Assembly: GCF_900103585.1 (NCBI RefSeq)
Contig: NZ_FNHV01000001.1
Coordinates: 637,326-701,325 of the forward strand
Source: Streptomyces sp. cf386
Lineage (GTDB): Bacteria > Actinomycetota > Actinomycetes > Streptomycetales > Streptomycetaceae
Reading direction: 5' to 3'
DNA: 64,000 nt
The notes under the pieces were generated by a model. The model did not search any database and had not been told where the DNA came from. It worked only from the letters and a program-made list of their open reading frames with translations. This document shows positions 9,331-17,872 of the stretch, piece by piece. The translations under genes were made by a program, and so were the position numbers. How positions within the stretch are numbered: position 1 is the first letter of the stretch; each line of letters starts with the position of its first letter.

Positions 9331-10304
9331 GCCGCTCCTCCTTCGGTCAGTCCGGGGATCACGGCGACGCGCCCCGTGGTGACGCCGTCGGCGACCCGCT
9401 GCACGGCGGCAGCGGCCCCGGCCAGCGGCACCCGCTCGCTCACCAGCGGCTTGATGGCGCCCCGGGCCGCCAGTTCGGTGAGCTGCTCGTGGCAGTGCTG
9501 GATCAGCTTGGGGTTCTTGGTGTTGTACAGACCCCAGTGCAGGCCGAGGATCGAGTAGTTCTTCACCAGGGCGTGGTTGAGGGCCGGGCTGGGGATCGAC
9601 CCGCTGGCGAATCCGACCACGACGATCCGGCCCTCGAAGGCGACGACCTTGGTGGACTGGGTGTAGGCCTCGCCGCCGACGGGGTCGTAGATGACGTCGG
9701 CGCCCCGGCCGCCGGTGGCCTCCTTCACGGCGCCGATGACGTCCTCGGAGCGCCGGTCGAGGACGACGTCACAGCCCAGCTCCCGGGCGACGGCCGCCTT
9801 GTCCGCGCCGCCCACGACACCGATGACCCTCGCCCCGGCCGCCTTCCCGAGCTGCACGGCCGCGCTGCCGACCCCTCCTGCGGCAGCGTGGACCAGCAGC
9901 GTCTCGCCGGCTTCCAGCCCGGCCCGCCGGTGCAGGCCGAACCAGCCGGTCTGGTAGCCGATGTGCAGGGCGGCGGCCTCGGCGTCGTCCAGCGCCTCGG
10001 GGGCGGGCAGGACGGCGGAGGCGTCCGCGACGGTGTACTCGGCGAAGCCGCCGTGGGGCAGCGCCGGGTTGGCGAGCACGCGGCGCCCGTCCTCGGTCTC
10101 GCCACAGATCTCCACGCCCGGCGTGAACGGCAGCGGCGGCCGGACCTGGTAGTGCCCCCGGCACAGCAGCGCGTCCGGGAAGTTGATGTTCGCGGCACGC
10201 ACCTTCAGCAGGATCTGGCCGTCACCGGGCGTGGGCGTCTCGACGTCGTCGAGGCGCATCACCTCGCTCGGCTCGCCGTTCTCGTGCACTTGCCATGCCT
10301 GCAT
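9327..10304 (-). CDS. NADPH:quinone oxidoreductase-like MDR protein
   Basis: This 325-residue medium-chain reductase has a GroES-like N-terminal half and a Rossmann half with HAAAGGVGSAAVQL, the AxxGGVG NADPH-binding loop of quinone oxidoreductases. No zinc-ligand cysteine cluster is evident, so it is a zinc-free QOR/enoyl-reductase type. It is the first gene of the leftward operon with two acyl-CoA dehydrogenases, overlapping the next gene by ATGA. This suggests a role in the same acyl-CoA or aromatic degradation route. The exact substrate is unclear. Confidence 0.88.
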   Translation of the reverse strand: MQAWQVHENGEPSEVMRLDDVETPTPGDGQILLKVRAANINFPDALLCRGHYQVRPPLPFTPGVEICGETEDGRRVLANPALPHGGFAEYTVADASAVLPAPEALDDAEAAALHIGYQTGWFGLHRRAGLEAGETLLVHAAAGGVGSAAVQLGKAAGARVIGVVGGADKAAVARELGCDVVLDRRSEDVIGAVKEATGGRGADVIYDPVGGEAYTQSTKVVAFEGRIVVVGFASGSIPSPALNHALVKNYSILGLHWGLYNTKNPKLIQHCHEQLTELAARGAIKPLVSERVPLAGAAAAVQRVADGVTTGRVAVIPGLTEGGAA

Positions 10305-10356
10305 GCGGGGCCTCCACGGGGGACTGCTTCGTCTGACCGGGGTCGGTTCGCATACT

Positions 10357-10368
10357 AAGCGGTCGCTT
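10357..10368. promoter_or_regulatory. Candidate TetR-type operator, AAGCGGTCGCTT
   Basis: The inverted repeat AAGCG-GT-CGCTT sits 53-64 bases upstream of the quinone oxidoreductase start. Sites of the form ACTAAGCG...CGCTT are common in front of fatty acid and acyl-CoA dehydrogenase operons controlled by TetR proteins in actinobacteria. Function here is inferred only from sequence and position. Confidence 0.4.
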
Positions 10369-10408
10369 GCCGATCAGGGAACAGTCCGCCGGGGAACAGT
10401 CGCGTCCA

Positions 10409-10981
10409 TCACGCTTTCCGGGGACGCGCCCGTACGTGCATGCGCTCCCCCTGCGGCCCGAACAGGCTCAGGAACTCCGCCGACCCCTCCCCCGTCGACC
10501 CGAACCAGTGCGGCACCCGCGTGTCGAACTCGGCCGCCTCTCCTGCCGTCAGCACCACGTCGTGCTCGCCCAGCACGACCCGCAGCCGCCCGGACAGCAC
10601 GTACAACCACTCGTAGCCCTCATGGGTGCGCGGCTCGGGCTCCTCCTTGCGCTGCGGCACCAGCACCTTGAAGGCCTGAAGGCCACCGGGCTGCCGGGTG
10701 AGCGGCCAGTAGGTGCGTCCGTGTCGCTCAAGAGGCTCGGCCTTCACCCGCGGGTCCCCCACCGGCGGAGTCCCGACCAGCTCGTCCAGCGGCACCTGGT
10801 GGGCCTGGGCGATCGGCAGCAGCAGTTCCAGGCTGGGCTTGCGCAGTCCGGACTCCAGCCGGGACAGGGTGCTGACGGAGATCCCGGTCTTCTCGGACAG
10901 CGCCGCGAGCGTCACCTCCCGGTCCTTCCGGATCCGTCGCAGTCTCGGTCCGACCTCCGCGAGAACGTCATCGGTAGTCAT
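10409..10981 (-). CDS. XRE-family regulator with C-terminal cupin domain
   Basis: The product is 190 residues from ATG 10981. Residues about 10-65 form an XRE helix-turn-helix (LAALSEKTGISVSTLSRLES). Residues about 110-185 form a cupin sensor (GYEWLYVLSGRLRVVLGEHD and following). XRE-cupin proteins are small-molecule-responsive repressors or activators. It is divergent from the flavoprotein gene with 65 bp between starts, so it most likely controls that gene and itself. Its own promoter appears to give a leaderless transcript (see the promoter entry). Confidence 0.9.
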   Translation of the reverse strand: MTTDDVLAEVGPRLRRIRKDREVTLAALSEKTGISVSTLSRLESGLRKPSLELLLPIAQAHQVPLDELVGTPPVGDPRVKAEPLERHGRTYWPLTRQPGGLQAFKVLVPQRKEEPEPRTHEGYEWLYVLSGRLRVVLGEHDVVLTAGEAAEFDTRVPHWFGSTGEGSAEFLSLFGPQGERMHVRARPRKA

Positions 10982-10988
10982 GGGCGTA

Positions 10989-11017
10989 ATTGCAGAATCG
11001 GCAAAGACGTTTGTCAA
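10989..11017 (-). promoter_or_regulatory. Promoter of the XRE-cupin gene, probably leaderless
   Basis: On the minus strand TTGACA (11017-11012) is followed after 17 bases by TGCAAT (10994-10989). The ATG of the regulator begins 7 bases beyond, exactly where transcription should start. No Shine-Dalgarno sequence can fit. Leaderless mRNAs are common in actinobacteria. Confidence 0.55.
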
Positions 11018-11046
11018 TCCCACGCCCTCGGAGTGACCGTGTCAGC

Positions 11047-11988
11047 ATGACCCAGACATCCGAAATGACCGAGACATACGAAGTGATCGTGATCGGCGGC
11101 GGTGCGGGCGGCCTGTCCGCCGCCCTCGTCCTGGGCCGCGCCCGACGCCGCACCCTGGTCGTCGACGCGGGAGAGCCACGCAACGCGCCCGCCGCCCATA
11201 TGCAGGGCTATCTGTCCCGGGACGGCATGTCGCCCACCGAGTTCCTGGCCGTGGGACGCGAGGAGATCGCACGGTACGGCGTCGAGCTGGTCCGGGATCG
11301 GGCCGTGGACGTCACGCGCGGCGAGCACTTCGCGGTCGCCCTGGCGAGCGGCCGTACCGTCCACGCCCGGCGACTCGTCGTCGCCACCGGCCTCAAGGAC
11401 GACCTCCCGAAGGTCCCCGGCGTCGCCGAGCGCTTCGGCAAGGACGTGCTGCACTGCCCGTACTGCCACGGCTGGGAGGTCCGCGACCGGGCCTTCGGCG
11501 TGCTGGCGACCACACCGATGAGCGTGCACCAGGCGCTCATGGTGTCGCAGTGGTCGAAGGACGTGGCCTTCTTCCTGCACGAGATCACCGAGTCGGACCT
11601 CTCGGCCGACGACCTGCGCAGGCTCGCGGCGGCCGGGGTGAAGGTGGTGCCCGGTGCGGTGGCAGAGCTGGTGACCGAGGAGGCCCGACTCACGGGCGTG
11701 CGCCTGGCCGACGGTACGGTGCACGCGCGCGAGGTGCTCTTCGTCGCGCCCCGCGCGATACCGCAGACCGGCCTGCTGGAGCGGTTGGGCGCCGAGTTCC
11801 AGGAGACCCCCTTCGGCTCGTACCCGGTGGTCGACCCGACGGGGCTCACCTCCGTGCCCGGCGTCTGGGCGGCAGGCAACGCGATGGGCTTCTCCGAACA
11901 GGTCATCAACGCTGCGGCGGGCGGCTACCGGGCCGGAGCCTTCATCAACGGGGAGCTGCTCTTGGCAGACCTCGATGCAACCCCCTAG
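11047..11988 (+). CDS. NAD(P)/FAD-dependent oxidoreductase, thioredoxin-reductase-like
   Basis: The 313-residue flavoprotein starts at ATG 11047. The FAD-binding motif VIGGGAGGLSAALVLGRA is at the N-terminus. HCPYCHGWEV in the centre gives a CxxC redox pair in the position used by thioredoxin reductases, and the C-terminal GVWAAGNAMG closes the FAD site. The central NADPH-binding stretch is degenerate compared with TrxB, so it may use another electron donor or substrate. It faces the XRE-cupin regulator across a short shared promoter region, the usual arrangement for a regulated detoxification or redox gene. Confidence 0.87.
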   Translation: MTQTSEMTETYEVIVIGGGAGGLSAALVLGRARRRTLVVDAGEPRNAPAAHMQGYLSRDGMSPTEFLAVGREEIARYGVELVRDRAVDVTRGEHFAVALASGRTVHARRLVVATGLKDDLPKVPGVAERFGKDVLHCPYCHGWEVRDRAFGVLATTPMSVHQALMVSQWSKDVAFFLHEITESDLSADDLRRLAAAGVKVVPGAVAELVTEEARLTGVRLADGTVHAREVLFVAPRAIPQTGLLERLGAEFQETPFGSYPVVDPTGLTSVPGVWAAGNAMGFSEQVINAAAGGYRAGAFINGELLLADLDATP

Positions 11989-12054
11989 GGGCGCGGGGCT
12001 GTATCGATATGCGGCTCCGCCGCGTGGGCGCGACCAGCCACAACGCACCCGCAG
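11983..12054 (+). repeat. Streptomyces dispersed intergenic repeat, long form
   Basis: The sequence starts at the stop codon of the flavoprotein gene and includes AGGGGCGCGGGGCTGTATCG and GCGACCAGCCAC...ACCCGCAG. It is a recurrent intergenic element in Streptomyces genomes. A shortened relative lies at 16544-16591 in this window, in the same orientation. It could fold into a transcript hairpin; its function is not known. Confidence 0.65.
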
Positions 12055-12111
12055 ACAAAAACGACCCATCCCCCACGTGAAAACCAGCGGAGCGCGTCGC
12101 ACCATGGCTGC

Positions 12112-13650
12112 ATGCTGCTGACCCGGCTGGCCCGCGTGTCCCAGGAGGTCGCCGCGACCTCGGCGCGATCCCGGAAGATCGCTCTGCTGGCAGAGCTGTT
12201 CCGGGACGCCGAGGCGGACGACGTGCCGATCGTCATCCCGTATCTGGCGGGCCGCCTGCCCCAGGGGCGGCTCGGCATCGGCTGGAAGGTGCTGAGCCGC
12301 CCGGTGCCGCCCGCCGCCGAGCCGACCCTGACCGTCCTCGACGTGGACGCCCGGCTCACCGAACTCGGCAAGATCTCCGGCACCGGCTCGCAGGCCGAAC
12401 GCGCCCGTCTGGTCGGCGAGTTGATGAGCACGACCACGGAGGACGAGCAACGGTTCCTGTTCGGGCTGATCACCGGCGAGGTGCGGCAGGGGGCGTTGGA
12501 CGCGGTCGCGGTGGAGGGCCTGGCCCAGGCGACCGAGGCACCGCCGGCCGAGGTACGGCGGGCGGTGATGCTCGCCGGATCCCTCCAGAGCGTCGCCCAG
12601 GCGCTGCTCGCGGACGGACCGCGATCGCTGGCCCGCTTCCGGCTCACCGTCGGCCGCCCGGTCCTGCCGATGCTGGCGCACACCGCCTCCTCGGTGGCCG
12701 AGGCGGTCGACAAGCTGGGCGGCTGCGCGGTCGAGGAGAAGCTGGACGGCATCCGGGTCCAGGTCCACCGCGAGGGCGACACCGTTCGGCTCTACACCCG
12801 CACCCTCGACGACATCACCGACCGGCTGCCCGAACTGACCGCCGCCGCACTGGAGTTGAGAGGAGACCGCTTCATCCTGGACGGCGAGGTGATCGCCTTC
12901 GACGCCGGGGGCCGCCCCCGCTCCTTCCAGGAGACCGCAGGCCGCGTCGGCTCCCGGGCGGACGTGCCGACGGCGGCCAAGCAAGTCCCGGTCTCCCCCG
13001 TCTTCTTCGACGCCCTGTCCGTGGACGACCGCGACCTGCTCGACCTGCCGCTCACCGAGCGGCACGCGGAGCTCGCCCGGCTGGTCCCCGAGCCGATGCG
13101 GGTACGCCGCGCACTCGTGTCCGGCCCCGAGGACCTGCCCCGGGCCGAGGACTTCCTCGCCGAGACCCTGGAACGCGGCCACGAGGGCGTGGTCGTCAAG
13201 GCCCTCGACGCCCCCTACAGCGCGGGCCGGCGCGGCGCCTCCTGGCTGAAGGTGAAGCCCGTCCACACCCTCGACCTGGTGGTGCTGGCCGCCGAATGGG
13301 GCCACGGCCGCAGGACCGGCAAGCTGTCCAACCTCCACCTGGGGGCACGCACGGCGGACGGCGGTTTCGCCATGCTCGGCAAGACCTTCAAGGGCATGAC
13401 CGACGCGATGCTGACGTGGCAGACCGAGCGGCTCCAGCAGCTCGCCGTGGAGAGCGGCGACTGGGTGGTGACCGTACGCCCCGAGCTGGTCGTCGAGATC
13501 GCCTACGACGGCCTGCAGCGCTCCACCCGCTACCCGGCCGGCGTCACCCTCCGCTTCGCCCGCGTGGTCCGCTACCGCGAGGACAAGCGGCCGGAGGAGG
13601 CCGACACGGTCGAGACGCTGCTCGCCGCGCACCCGGAGGTGCGGCCGTGA
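12112..13650 (+). CDS. ligB: ATP-dependent DNA ligase (LigB-like)
   Basis: The protein has 512 residues. The N-terminal 190 residues resemble the DNA ligase N domain. The adenylation domain contains VEEKLDGIRVQVHR with the AMP-accepting Lys210 in the KxDG motif, DGEVIAFD (motif III) and EGVVVKA (motif IV). Near the C-terminus SWLKVKP marks motif V, followed by an OB fold. Length and order match mycobacterial and Streptomyces LigB, an accessory ATP-dependent ligase acting in addition to NAD-dependent LigA. It overlaps the NUDIX gene by GTGA. Confidence 0.92.
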   Translation: MLLTRLARVSQEVAATSARSRKIALLAELFRDAEADDVPIVIPYLAGRLPQGRLGIGWKVLSRPVPPAAEPTLTVLDVDARLTELGKISGTGSQAERARLVGELMSTTTEDEQRFLFGLITGEVRQGALDAVAVEGLAQATEAPPAEVRRAVMLAGSLQSVAQALLADGPRSLARFRLTVGRPVLPMLAHTASSVAEAVDKLGGCAVEEKLDGIRVQVHREGDTVRLYTRTLDDITDRLPELTAAALELRGDRFILDGEVIAFDAGGRPRSFQETAGRVGSRADVPTAAKQVPVSPVFFDALSVDDRDLLDLPLTERHAELARLVPEPMRVRRALVSGPEDLPRAEDFLAETLERGHEGVVVKALDAPYSAGRRGASWLKVKPVHTLDLVVLAAEWGHGRRTGKLSNLHLGARTADGGFAMLGKTFKGMTDAMLTWQTERLQQLAVESGDWVVTVRPELVVEIAYDGLQRSTRYPAGVTLRFARVVRYREDKRPEEADTVETLLAAHPEVRP

Positions 13651-14129
13651 CGTCGGCCGGCGAGAGGCGCGAGAAGCGCAGCGCGGGCCTGCTGCTCTTC
13701 CGCCGCACCGATGACGGCCTGGAGGTGTTGCTCGGCCATATGGGCGGCCCGTTCTTCGCCAAGCGGGACGCCGGGGCGTGGACGGTCCCGAAGGGGGAGT
13801 ACGAAGCCGACGAGCCCGCCTGGGACGCGGCCCGCCGGGAGTTCCGGGAGGAGCTGGGGCTGCCGCCGCCCGACGGGGCGGCCGTACCGCTCGGCGAGGT
13901 CAGGCAGTCAGGCGGCAAGATCGTCACGGTGTGGGCGATCGAGGCCGACCTCGACCCGGCGACGGTCGTCCCCGGCACCTTCGTCATGGAGTGGCCGCCA
14001 CGCTCGGGCCGGACCCAGGAGTTCCCGGAGCTGGACCGGGTGGAGTGGCTGGGCCTCGACCGGGCGCGCGAGGTCGTCGTCAAGGCGCAGGCCACGTTTC
14101 TCGACCGGCTGGCGGAGCACTCGGCCTGA
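13647..14129 (+). CDS. NUDIX hydrolase
   Basis: The 160-residue protein starts with GTG at 13647, overlapping the ligase stop codon. It contains a complete NUDIX box, beginning GEYEAD and ending REFREELGL, with the metal-binding REFREE core. The family hydrolyses nucleoside diphosphates linked to other groups. Overlap with a DNA ligase gene suggests the two are co-translated and perhaps deal with adenylylated or damaged nucleotides in repair; that link is inference. The substrate is undetermined. Confidence 0.88.
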   Translation: MTSAGERREKRSAGLLLFRRTDDGLEVLLGHMGGPFFAKRDAGAWTVPKGEYEADEPAWDAARREFREELGLPPPDGAAVPLGEVRQSGGKIVTVWAIEADLDPATVVPGTFVMEWPPRSGRTQEFPELDRVEWLGLDRAREVVVKAQATFLDRLAEHSA

Positions 14130-14239
14130 GAGCCTGGGCGGCCGTGCACGCGTTGCGGTACCCCCCGCCGCGCGGGAAGGTCGAAGCAGCGGGAAGGTCG
14201 AAGCATCAGCCCGCTCCCAGGAGGTCAGGAGGTTCAGGG

Positions 14240-15634
14240 ATGCCCATCGCAACGGTGAACCCGGCCAACGGCGAGACGCTCAAGACGTACGAGGCCATGG
14301 GCGCCGAAGAGATCGAGCGCAGGCTCCAGCTCGCCGAGGCCACGTTCCGCACGTACCGGACGACGAGCTTCGTCGACCGTGGCCGCCTGCTGCTCCAGGC
14401 CGCGAATCACCTGGACGAGGACCAGCAGGACGTCGCCCGGATGATGACCACCGAGATGGGCAAGCCCGTCAAGCAGGCCCGCGCGGAGGCCGCCAAGTGC
14501 GCCAAGGCGATGCGCTGGTACGCCGAGCGCGCTGAGGAACTGCTCGCCGACGAGGAGCCGCTCGACTCCGACGTGAAGGACTCGAACGCGTCCCGCGTAC
14601 GGGTGCGCTACCGCCCGCTCGGGCCCATCCTCGCGGTGATGCCGTGGAACTTCCCCCTCTGGCAGGTCGTCCGCTTCGCGGCCCCGGCGCTGATGGCGGG
14701 CAACGTCGGCCTCCTGAAGCACTCCTCGAACGTCCCCCAGACCGCCCTCTACCTCGAGGACCTGTTCCACCGCGCGGGCTACACCGAGGGCTGCTTCCAG
14801 ACGCTGCTGATCGGCGCCGGGCAGGTCGACGAGATCCTGCGCGACGAGCGTGTCAGGGCGGCCACGCTGACCGGCAGCGAACCCGCGGGCCGCGCGGTGG
14901 CCGCCACCGCCGGGGAGATGATCAAGAAGACGGTGCTGGAGCTGGGCGGCAGCGACCCGTACGTCGTCATGCCGTCGGCCGACCTCGACCGTGCGGCCCA
15001 GGTCGCGGTGACGGCGCGCGTGCAGAACACCGGGCAGTCGTGCATCGCCGCCAAGCGGTTCATCGTGCACACGGACGTCTACGACGCCTTCGCCGAGCGG
15101 TTCGTCGAGGGCATGAAGGCGCTGGTGGTCGGCGACCCGATGCTGGACGAGACGGACGTCGGCCCGCTGGCGACCGAGAACGGGCGGTCCGATCTGGAGG
15201 AACTGGTCGACGACGCCCGGCGCAGCGGAGCGGACGTGCTGTGCGGCGGCCACCAGCTCCGCCGGCCCGAACTGCCCGGCTGGTACTACGCACCCACCGT
15301 CATCGCCGGCGTCACCCGTGAGATGCGGATCCACCGGGAGGAGGCGTTCGGACCGGTCGCCACGCTGTACCGGGCCGGTGACCTCGACGAAGCGGTGCTG
15401 ATCGCCAACGACTCGCCCTTCGGGTTGAGTTCGAACGTGTGGACGCGGGACGAGGCCGAGGTCGACCGTTTCGTACGGGATCTGGAGGCCGGGAGTGTCT
15501 TCGTCAACGGGATGACGGCGTCCCATCCGGCGTTCCCGTTCGGCGGAGTGAAGCGGTCCGGATACGGGCGTGAGCTGTCCGGGCACGGAATCCGCGAGTT
15601 CTGCAACATCACCACCGTTTGGCACGGTGCGTGA
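14240..15634 (+). CDS. gabD: NAD(P)-dependent succinate-semialdehyde dehydrogenase (GabD-type)
   Basis: This 464-residue aldehyde dehydrogenase starts at ATG 14240, behind AGGAGG. The catalytic Glu234 lies in LELGGSDPYV and the nucleophile Cys268 in GQSCIAAKRF. VMPWNFPLWQ is the cofactor-binding loop, and MTASHPAFPFGGVKRSGYG closes the active site. The shortened N-terminus and GQSCIAAKR match the SSADH subfamily, which makes succinate from succinic semialdehyde in GABA catabolism. No GABA transaminase gene is adjacent, so the physiological aldehyde is not certain. Confidence 0.88.
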   Translation: MPIATVNPANGETLKTYEAMGAEEIERRLQLAEATFRTYRTTSFVDRGRLLLQAANHLDEDQQDVARMMTTEMGKPVKQARAEAAKCAKAMRWYAERAEELLADEEPLDSDVKDSNASRVRVRYRPLGPILAVMPWNFPLWQVVRFAAPALMAGNVGLLKHSSNVPQTALYLEDLFHRAGYTEGCFQTLLIGAGQVDEILRDERVRAATLTGSEPAGRAVAATAGEMIKKTVLELGGSDPYVVMPSADLDRAAQVAVTARVQNTGQSCIAAKRFIVHTDVYDAFAERFVEGMKALVVGDPMLDETDVGPLATENGRSDLEELVDDARRSGADVLCGGHQLRRPELPGWYYAPTVIAGVTREMRIHREEAFGPVATLYRAGDLDEAVLIANDSPFGLSSNVWTRDEAEVDRFVRDLEAGSVFVNGMTASHPAFPFGGVKRSGYGRELSGHGIREFCNITTVWHGA

Positions 15635-15659
15635 GCGCTGCGCGACTACGATCCCGGGT

Positions 15660-15896
15660 GTGAACCGCGAAGTTACTCTGCCGCTGATCGTCGATGACCG
15701 CGGGACCTTGCAGGTGGCTGCCGCCGATGTGAGCAGGCTGCTGCGTACCGTCGGTGGTCGGTGGCTGCACCTTGTCGAGGCCGGGGAGGACGGGCTCGAC
15801 GAGGACACGGTGGCTGCGTTGACCATTGAGCTGGCGAAGCTCGCGGATCGCATTGATGTGGCGTGCATTGCCCATAGCAGCGGGAGTGCCCCCTAG
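15660..15896 (+). CDS. Small conserved Streptomyces protein (DUF6213-like)
   Basis: The 78-residue reading frame starts at GTG 15660 (VNREVTLPLIVDDRG). I recognise it as the small actinobacterial family annotated DUF6213, from memory only. No membrane segment or catalytic motif is visible; the protein is acidic and partly helical. Its TAG stop at 15894-15896 overlaps the TAG stop of the convergent TenA-like gene (15895-15893), so the two coding regions meet in a CTAG palindrome. Confidence 0.75.
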   Translation: MNREVTLPLIVDDRGTLQVAAADVSRLLRTVGGRWLHLVEAGEDGLDEDTVAALTIELAKLADRIDVACIAHSSGSAP

Positions 15897-16510
15897 GGGT
15901 GGGTCGGCTCGCGCAGCGTCTCCCAGAACATCTCCTCGTAGGACTGGAGCAAGCGGGCGTACCCGCGTGCGCGCTTCTCATCCAGGTGCCCGGCGTCTCG
16001 TCCCGCCTGGACCGCGGCTGCCGCTCTCTGCTCCAGCTCCGCGGAAGGTTCCGCGAAGAAGTCGAAGAAGGCGCAGGCCTCGTCCGTGAAGGCGTAGTGG
16101 TGGCGTAGGCCCTGGGCGATCGTGGCGCAATAGCCGCCCCAGGTGGAGAAGTTGGCCGTGAGGGCGAGGACCGCTTCGGCCGGTGAGGCGTTCAGGGCGA
16201 GCCAGGCGACGTAGGCGGGATAGGCCTGGCAGCCCGGGAGGGGCTCGTAGGCCGCCGACTGCCCCTCGGCCACGCCGCACGCCGCCGCGAAGGCACCCAG
16301 CCGCTCCGCCGCCAGGGCCTCACCCTCGGCCAGGAGGGTGAAGAAGGCGGCGGACTCGGGGGCGGCGGGCGTGGCCCGCTGGGCCAGATGGAGGAAGGCC
16401 CGGCGGTCGGCGGGGATCACCCGGCTCTGTTCGAGGGCGAGGGCGGCGAGGGTGGTGGTGCGGTCGGCTTCGCCACGGGCGATCAGCGGTACGAGGGGGT
16501 TGACCGTCAT
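15893..16510 (-). CDS. TenA-like (heme-oxygenase fold) protein
   Basis: The 205-residue helical protein starts at ATG 16510, behind GGAGGAA. Its C-terminal YEEMFWETL resembles the TenA/THI-4 family ending, and the central HHYAFTDEACAFFDFF fits the same fold. True TenA is a thiaminase/aminopyrimidine aminohydrolase. Streptomyces paralogues like this are annotated as TenA family transcriptional regulators, although enzymatic or binding roles are more likely. No thiamine gene is nearby, so the function remains open. Confidence 0.7.
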   Translation of the reverse strand: MTVNPLVPLIARGEADRTTTLAALALEQSRVIPADRRAFLHLAQRATPAAPESAAFFTLLAEGEALAAERLGAFAAACGVAEGQSAAYEPLPGCQAYPAYVAWLALNASPAEAVLALTANFSTWGGYCATIAQGLRHHYAFTDEACAFFDFFAEPSAELEQRAAAAVQAGRDAGHLDEKRARGYARLLQSYEEMFWETLREPTHP

Positions 16511-16543
16511 CGGGTTCCTCCTTCGACGCGGGTGCGGACAGCG

Positions 16544-16591
16544 CCCTGAGGGGCGCGGGGAACTGCGCGACCAGCCACCAACGACCCGCAG
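16544..16591 (+). repeat. Streptomyces dispersed intergenic repeat, short form
   Basis: The sequence includes CCCTGAGGGGCGCGGGGAAC and ends ACCCGCAG. It shares the AGGGGCGCGGGG head and the GCGACCAGCCAC core with the element at 11983-12054 but lacks its middle part. It fills most of the gap between two leftward genes. Confidence 0.65.
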
Positions 16592-16619
16592 TCCGCATCG
16601 CGCAGAATCCCCCACGGCG

Positions 16620-17846
16620 CTACCGAATCGACATACCCGACAACGTACGCGCGATCACCAGCCGCTGGATCTCACTCGTCCCCTCGAAGATCGTGTAGAT
16701 GGCGCTGTCCCGGTGCATCCGCTCCACGGGGTACTCCCGCGTGTAGCCGTTACCGCCGAGGATCTGTATCGCCTGCGCCGTCACCTTCTTCGCCGTCTCG
16801 CTCGCGAACAGCTTCGACATCGACCCCTCGGCCGCCGTGAACGGCTTCCCGCTGATCGCCATCCAGGACGCCCGCCACACCAGCAGCCGCGCGGCGTCGA
16901 TCTGCGTCGCCATCTCGGCCAGCTGGAAGGCGACCCCCTGGTTGTCGATGATCGGCCGCCCGAACTGCTCGCGCGTCATCGCGTAGTCGAGGGCGACTTC
17001 GTACGCGGCACGGGCCGTACCGACGGCCATCGCGCCGACGGCCGGCCGCGAGGCCTCGAACGTGGCCATCGCCGCGTTCTTCACGCGCTCGCCGCCCGCC
17101 TTGGCCCGCTCACGTGCCCGCGCCAGCCGCTCGTCCAGCTTCGCCTTGCCGCCCAGCAGGCAGGAGCCCGGCACGCGCACGTTGTCCAGGACGACCTCGG
17201 CGGTGTGCGAGGCACGGATCCCGTGCTTCTTGAACTTCTGGCCCTGGGTGAGGCCGGGCGTGTTCGGCGGGACGATGAAGGAGGCGTGGCCCTTGGAGCC
17301 GAGCTCCGGGTCGACGACCGCGACGACCACATGGACGTTGGCGATGCCGCCGTTGGTCGCCCAGGTCTTCGTGCCGTTGATCACCCACTCGTCCTTGGCC
17401 TCGTCGTACACCGCACGCGTGCGCATCGAGGCCACATCCGACCCGGCGTCGGGCTCCGAGGAGCAGAACGCGGCGAGCTTGACATCGCCCGCGTCACCGT
17501 ACATCTGGGGCACCCAGGTGCCGATCTGCTCCTCGGTGCCGTTGGCGAGGACGCCGACAGCGGCGAGACCGGTGCCGACGATCGACAGGGCGATGCCCGC
17601 GTCGCCCCAGAACAGCTCCTCCATCGCCATGGGGATGCCGAGACCGGTCGGGTCGAAGTACTGCTGGGCGTAGAAGTCGAGCGAGTAGATGCCGACCTTC
17701 GCGGCCTCCTGGATGACCGGCCAGGGAGTCTCCTCACGCTCGTCCCATTCGGCGGCCGCGGGGCGGATCACATCGGCGGCGAAGCCGTGGAGCCAGTCGC
17801 GGACCTCCTTCTGTTCGTCGTTGAGCTCCATGGTGAACTCGGCCAT
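16620..17846 (-). CDS. Acyl-CoA dehydrogenase
   Basis: The 408-residue flavoprotein has all main family motifs: the AAFCSSEPDAGSDVAS substrate loop, GTKTWATNGG, and the C-terminal YTIFEGTSEIQR, where the Glu is the catalytic base. It catalyses alpha,beta-dehydrogenation of an acyl-CoA with electron transfer to ETF. It stands apart from the dehydrogenase pair at 7-9.3 kb and is divergently transcribed from a TetR regulator. Operator-like repeats lie directly upstream of its start, which points to repression by that regulator. Confidence 0.92.
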   Translation of the reverse strand: MAEFTMELNDEQKEVRDWLHGFAADVIRPAAAEWDEREETPWPVIQEAAKVGIYSLDFYAQQYFDPTGLGIPMAMEELFWGDAGIALSIVGTGLAAVGVLANGTEEQIGTWVPQMYGDAGDVKLAAFCSSEPDAGSDVASMRTRAVYDEAKDEWVINGTKTWATNGGIANVHVVVAVVDPELGSKGHASFIVPPNTPGLTQGQKFKKHGIRASHTAEVVLDNVRVPGSCLLGGKAKLDERLARARERAKAGGERVKNAAMATFEASRPAVGAMAVGTARAAYEVALDYAMTREQFGRPIIDNQGVAFQLAEMATQIDAARLLVWRASWMAISGKPFTAAEGSMSKLFASETAKKVTAQAIQILGGNGYTREYPVERMHRDSAIYTIFEGTSEIQRLVIARTLSGMSIR

Positions 17847-17872
17847 GACCCCTCCAGCGGCGGTACGTGCGT

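Noticed and set aside
13620..13660. Ligase and NUDIX as one fused protein
   Set aside because: The ligase stops at TGA 13648-13650 and the NUDIX frame is different, so the genes only overlap by GTGA.
15570..15660. Longer N-terminus for the small DUF6213-like gene
   Set aside because: The upstream part overlaps the end of the dehydrogenase gene and has no start signal; GTG 15660 begins the conserved part.
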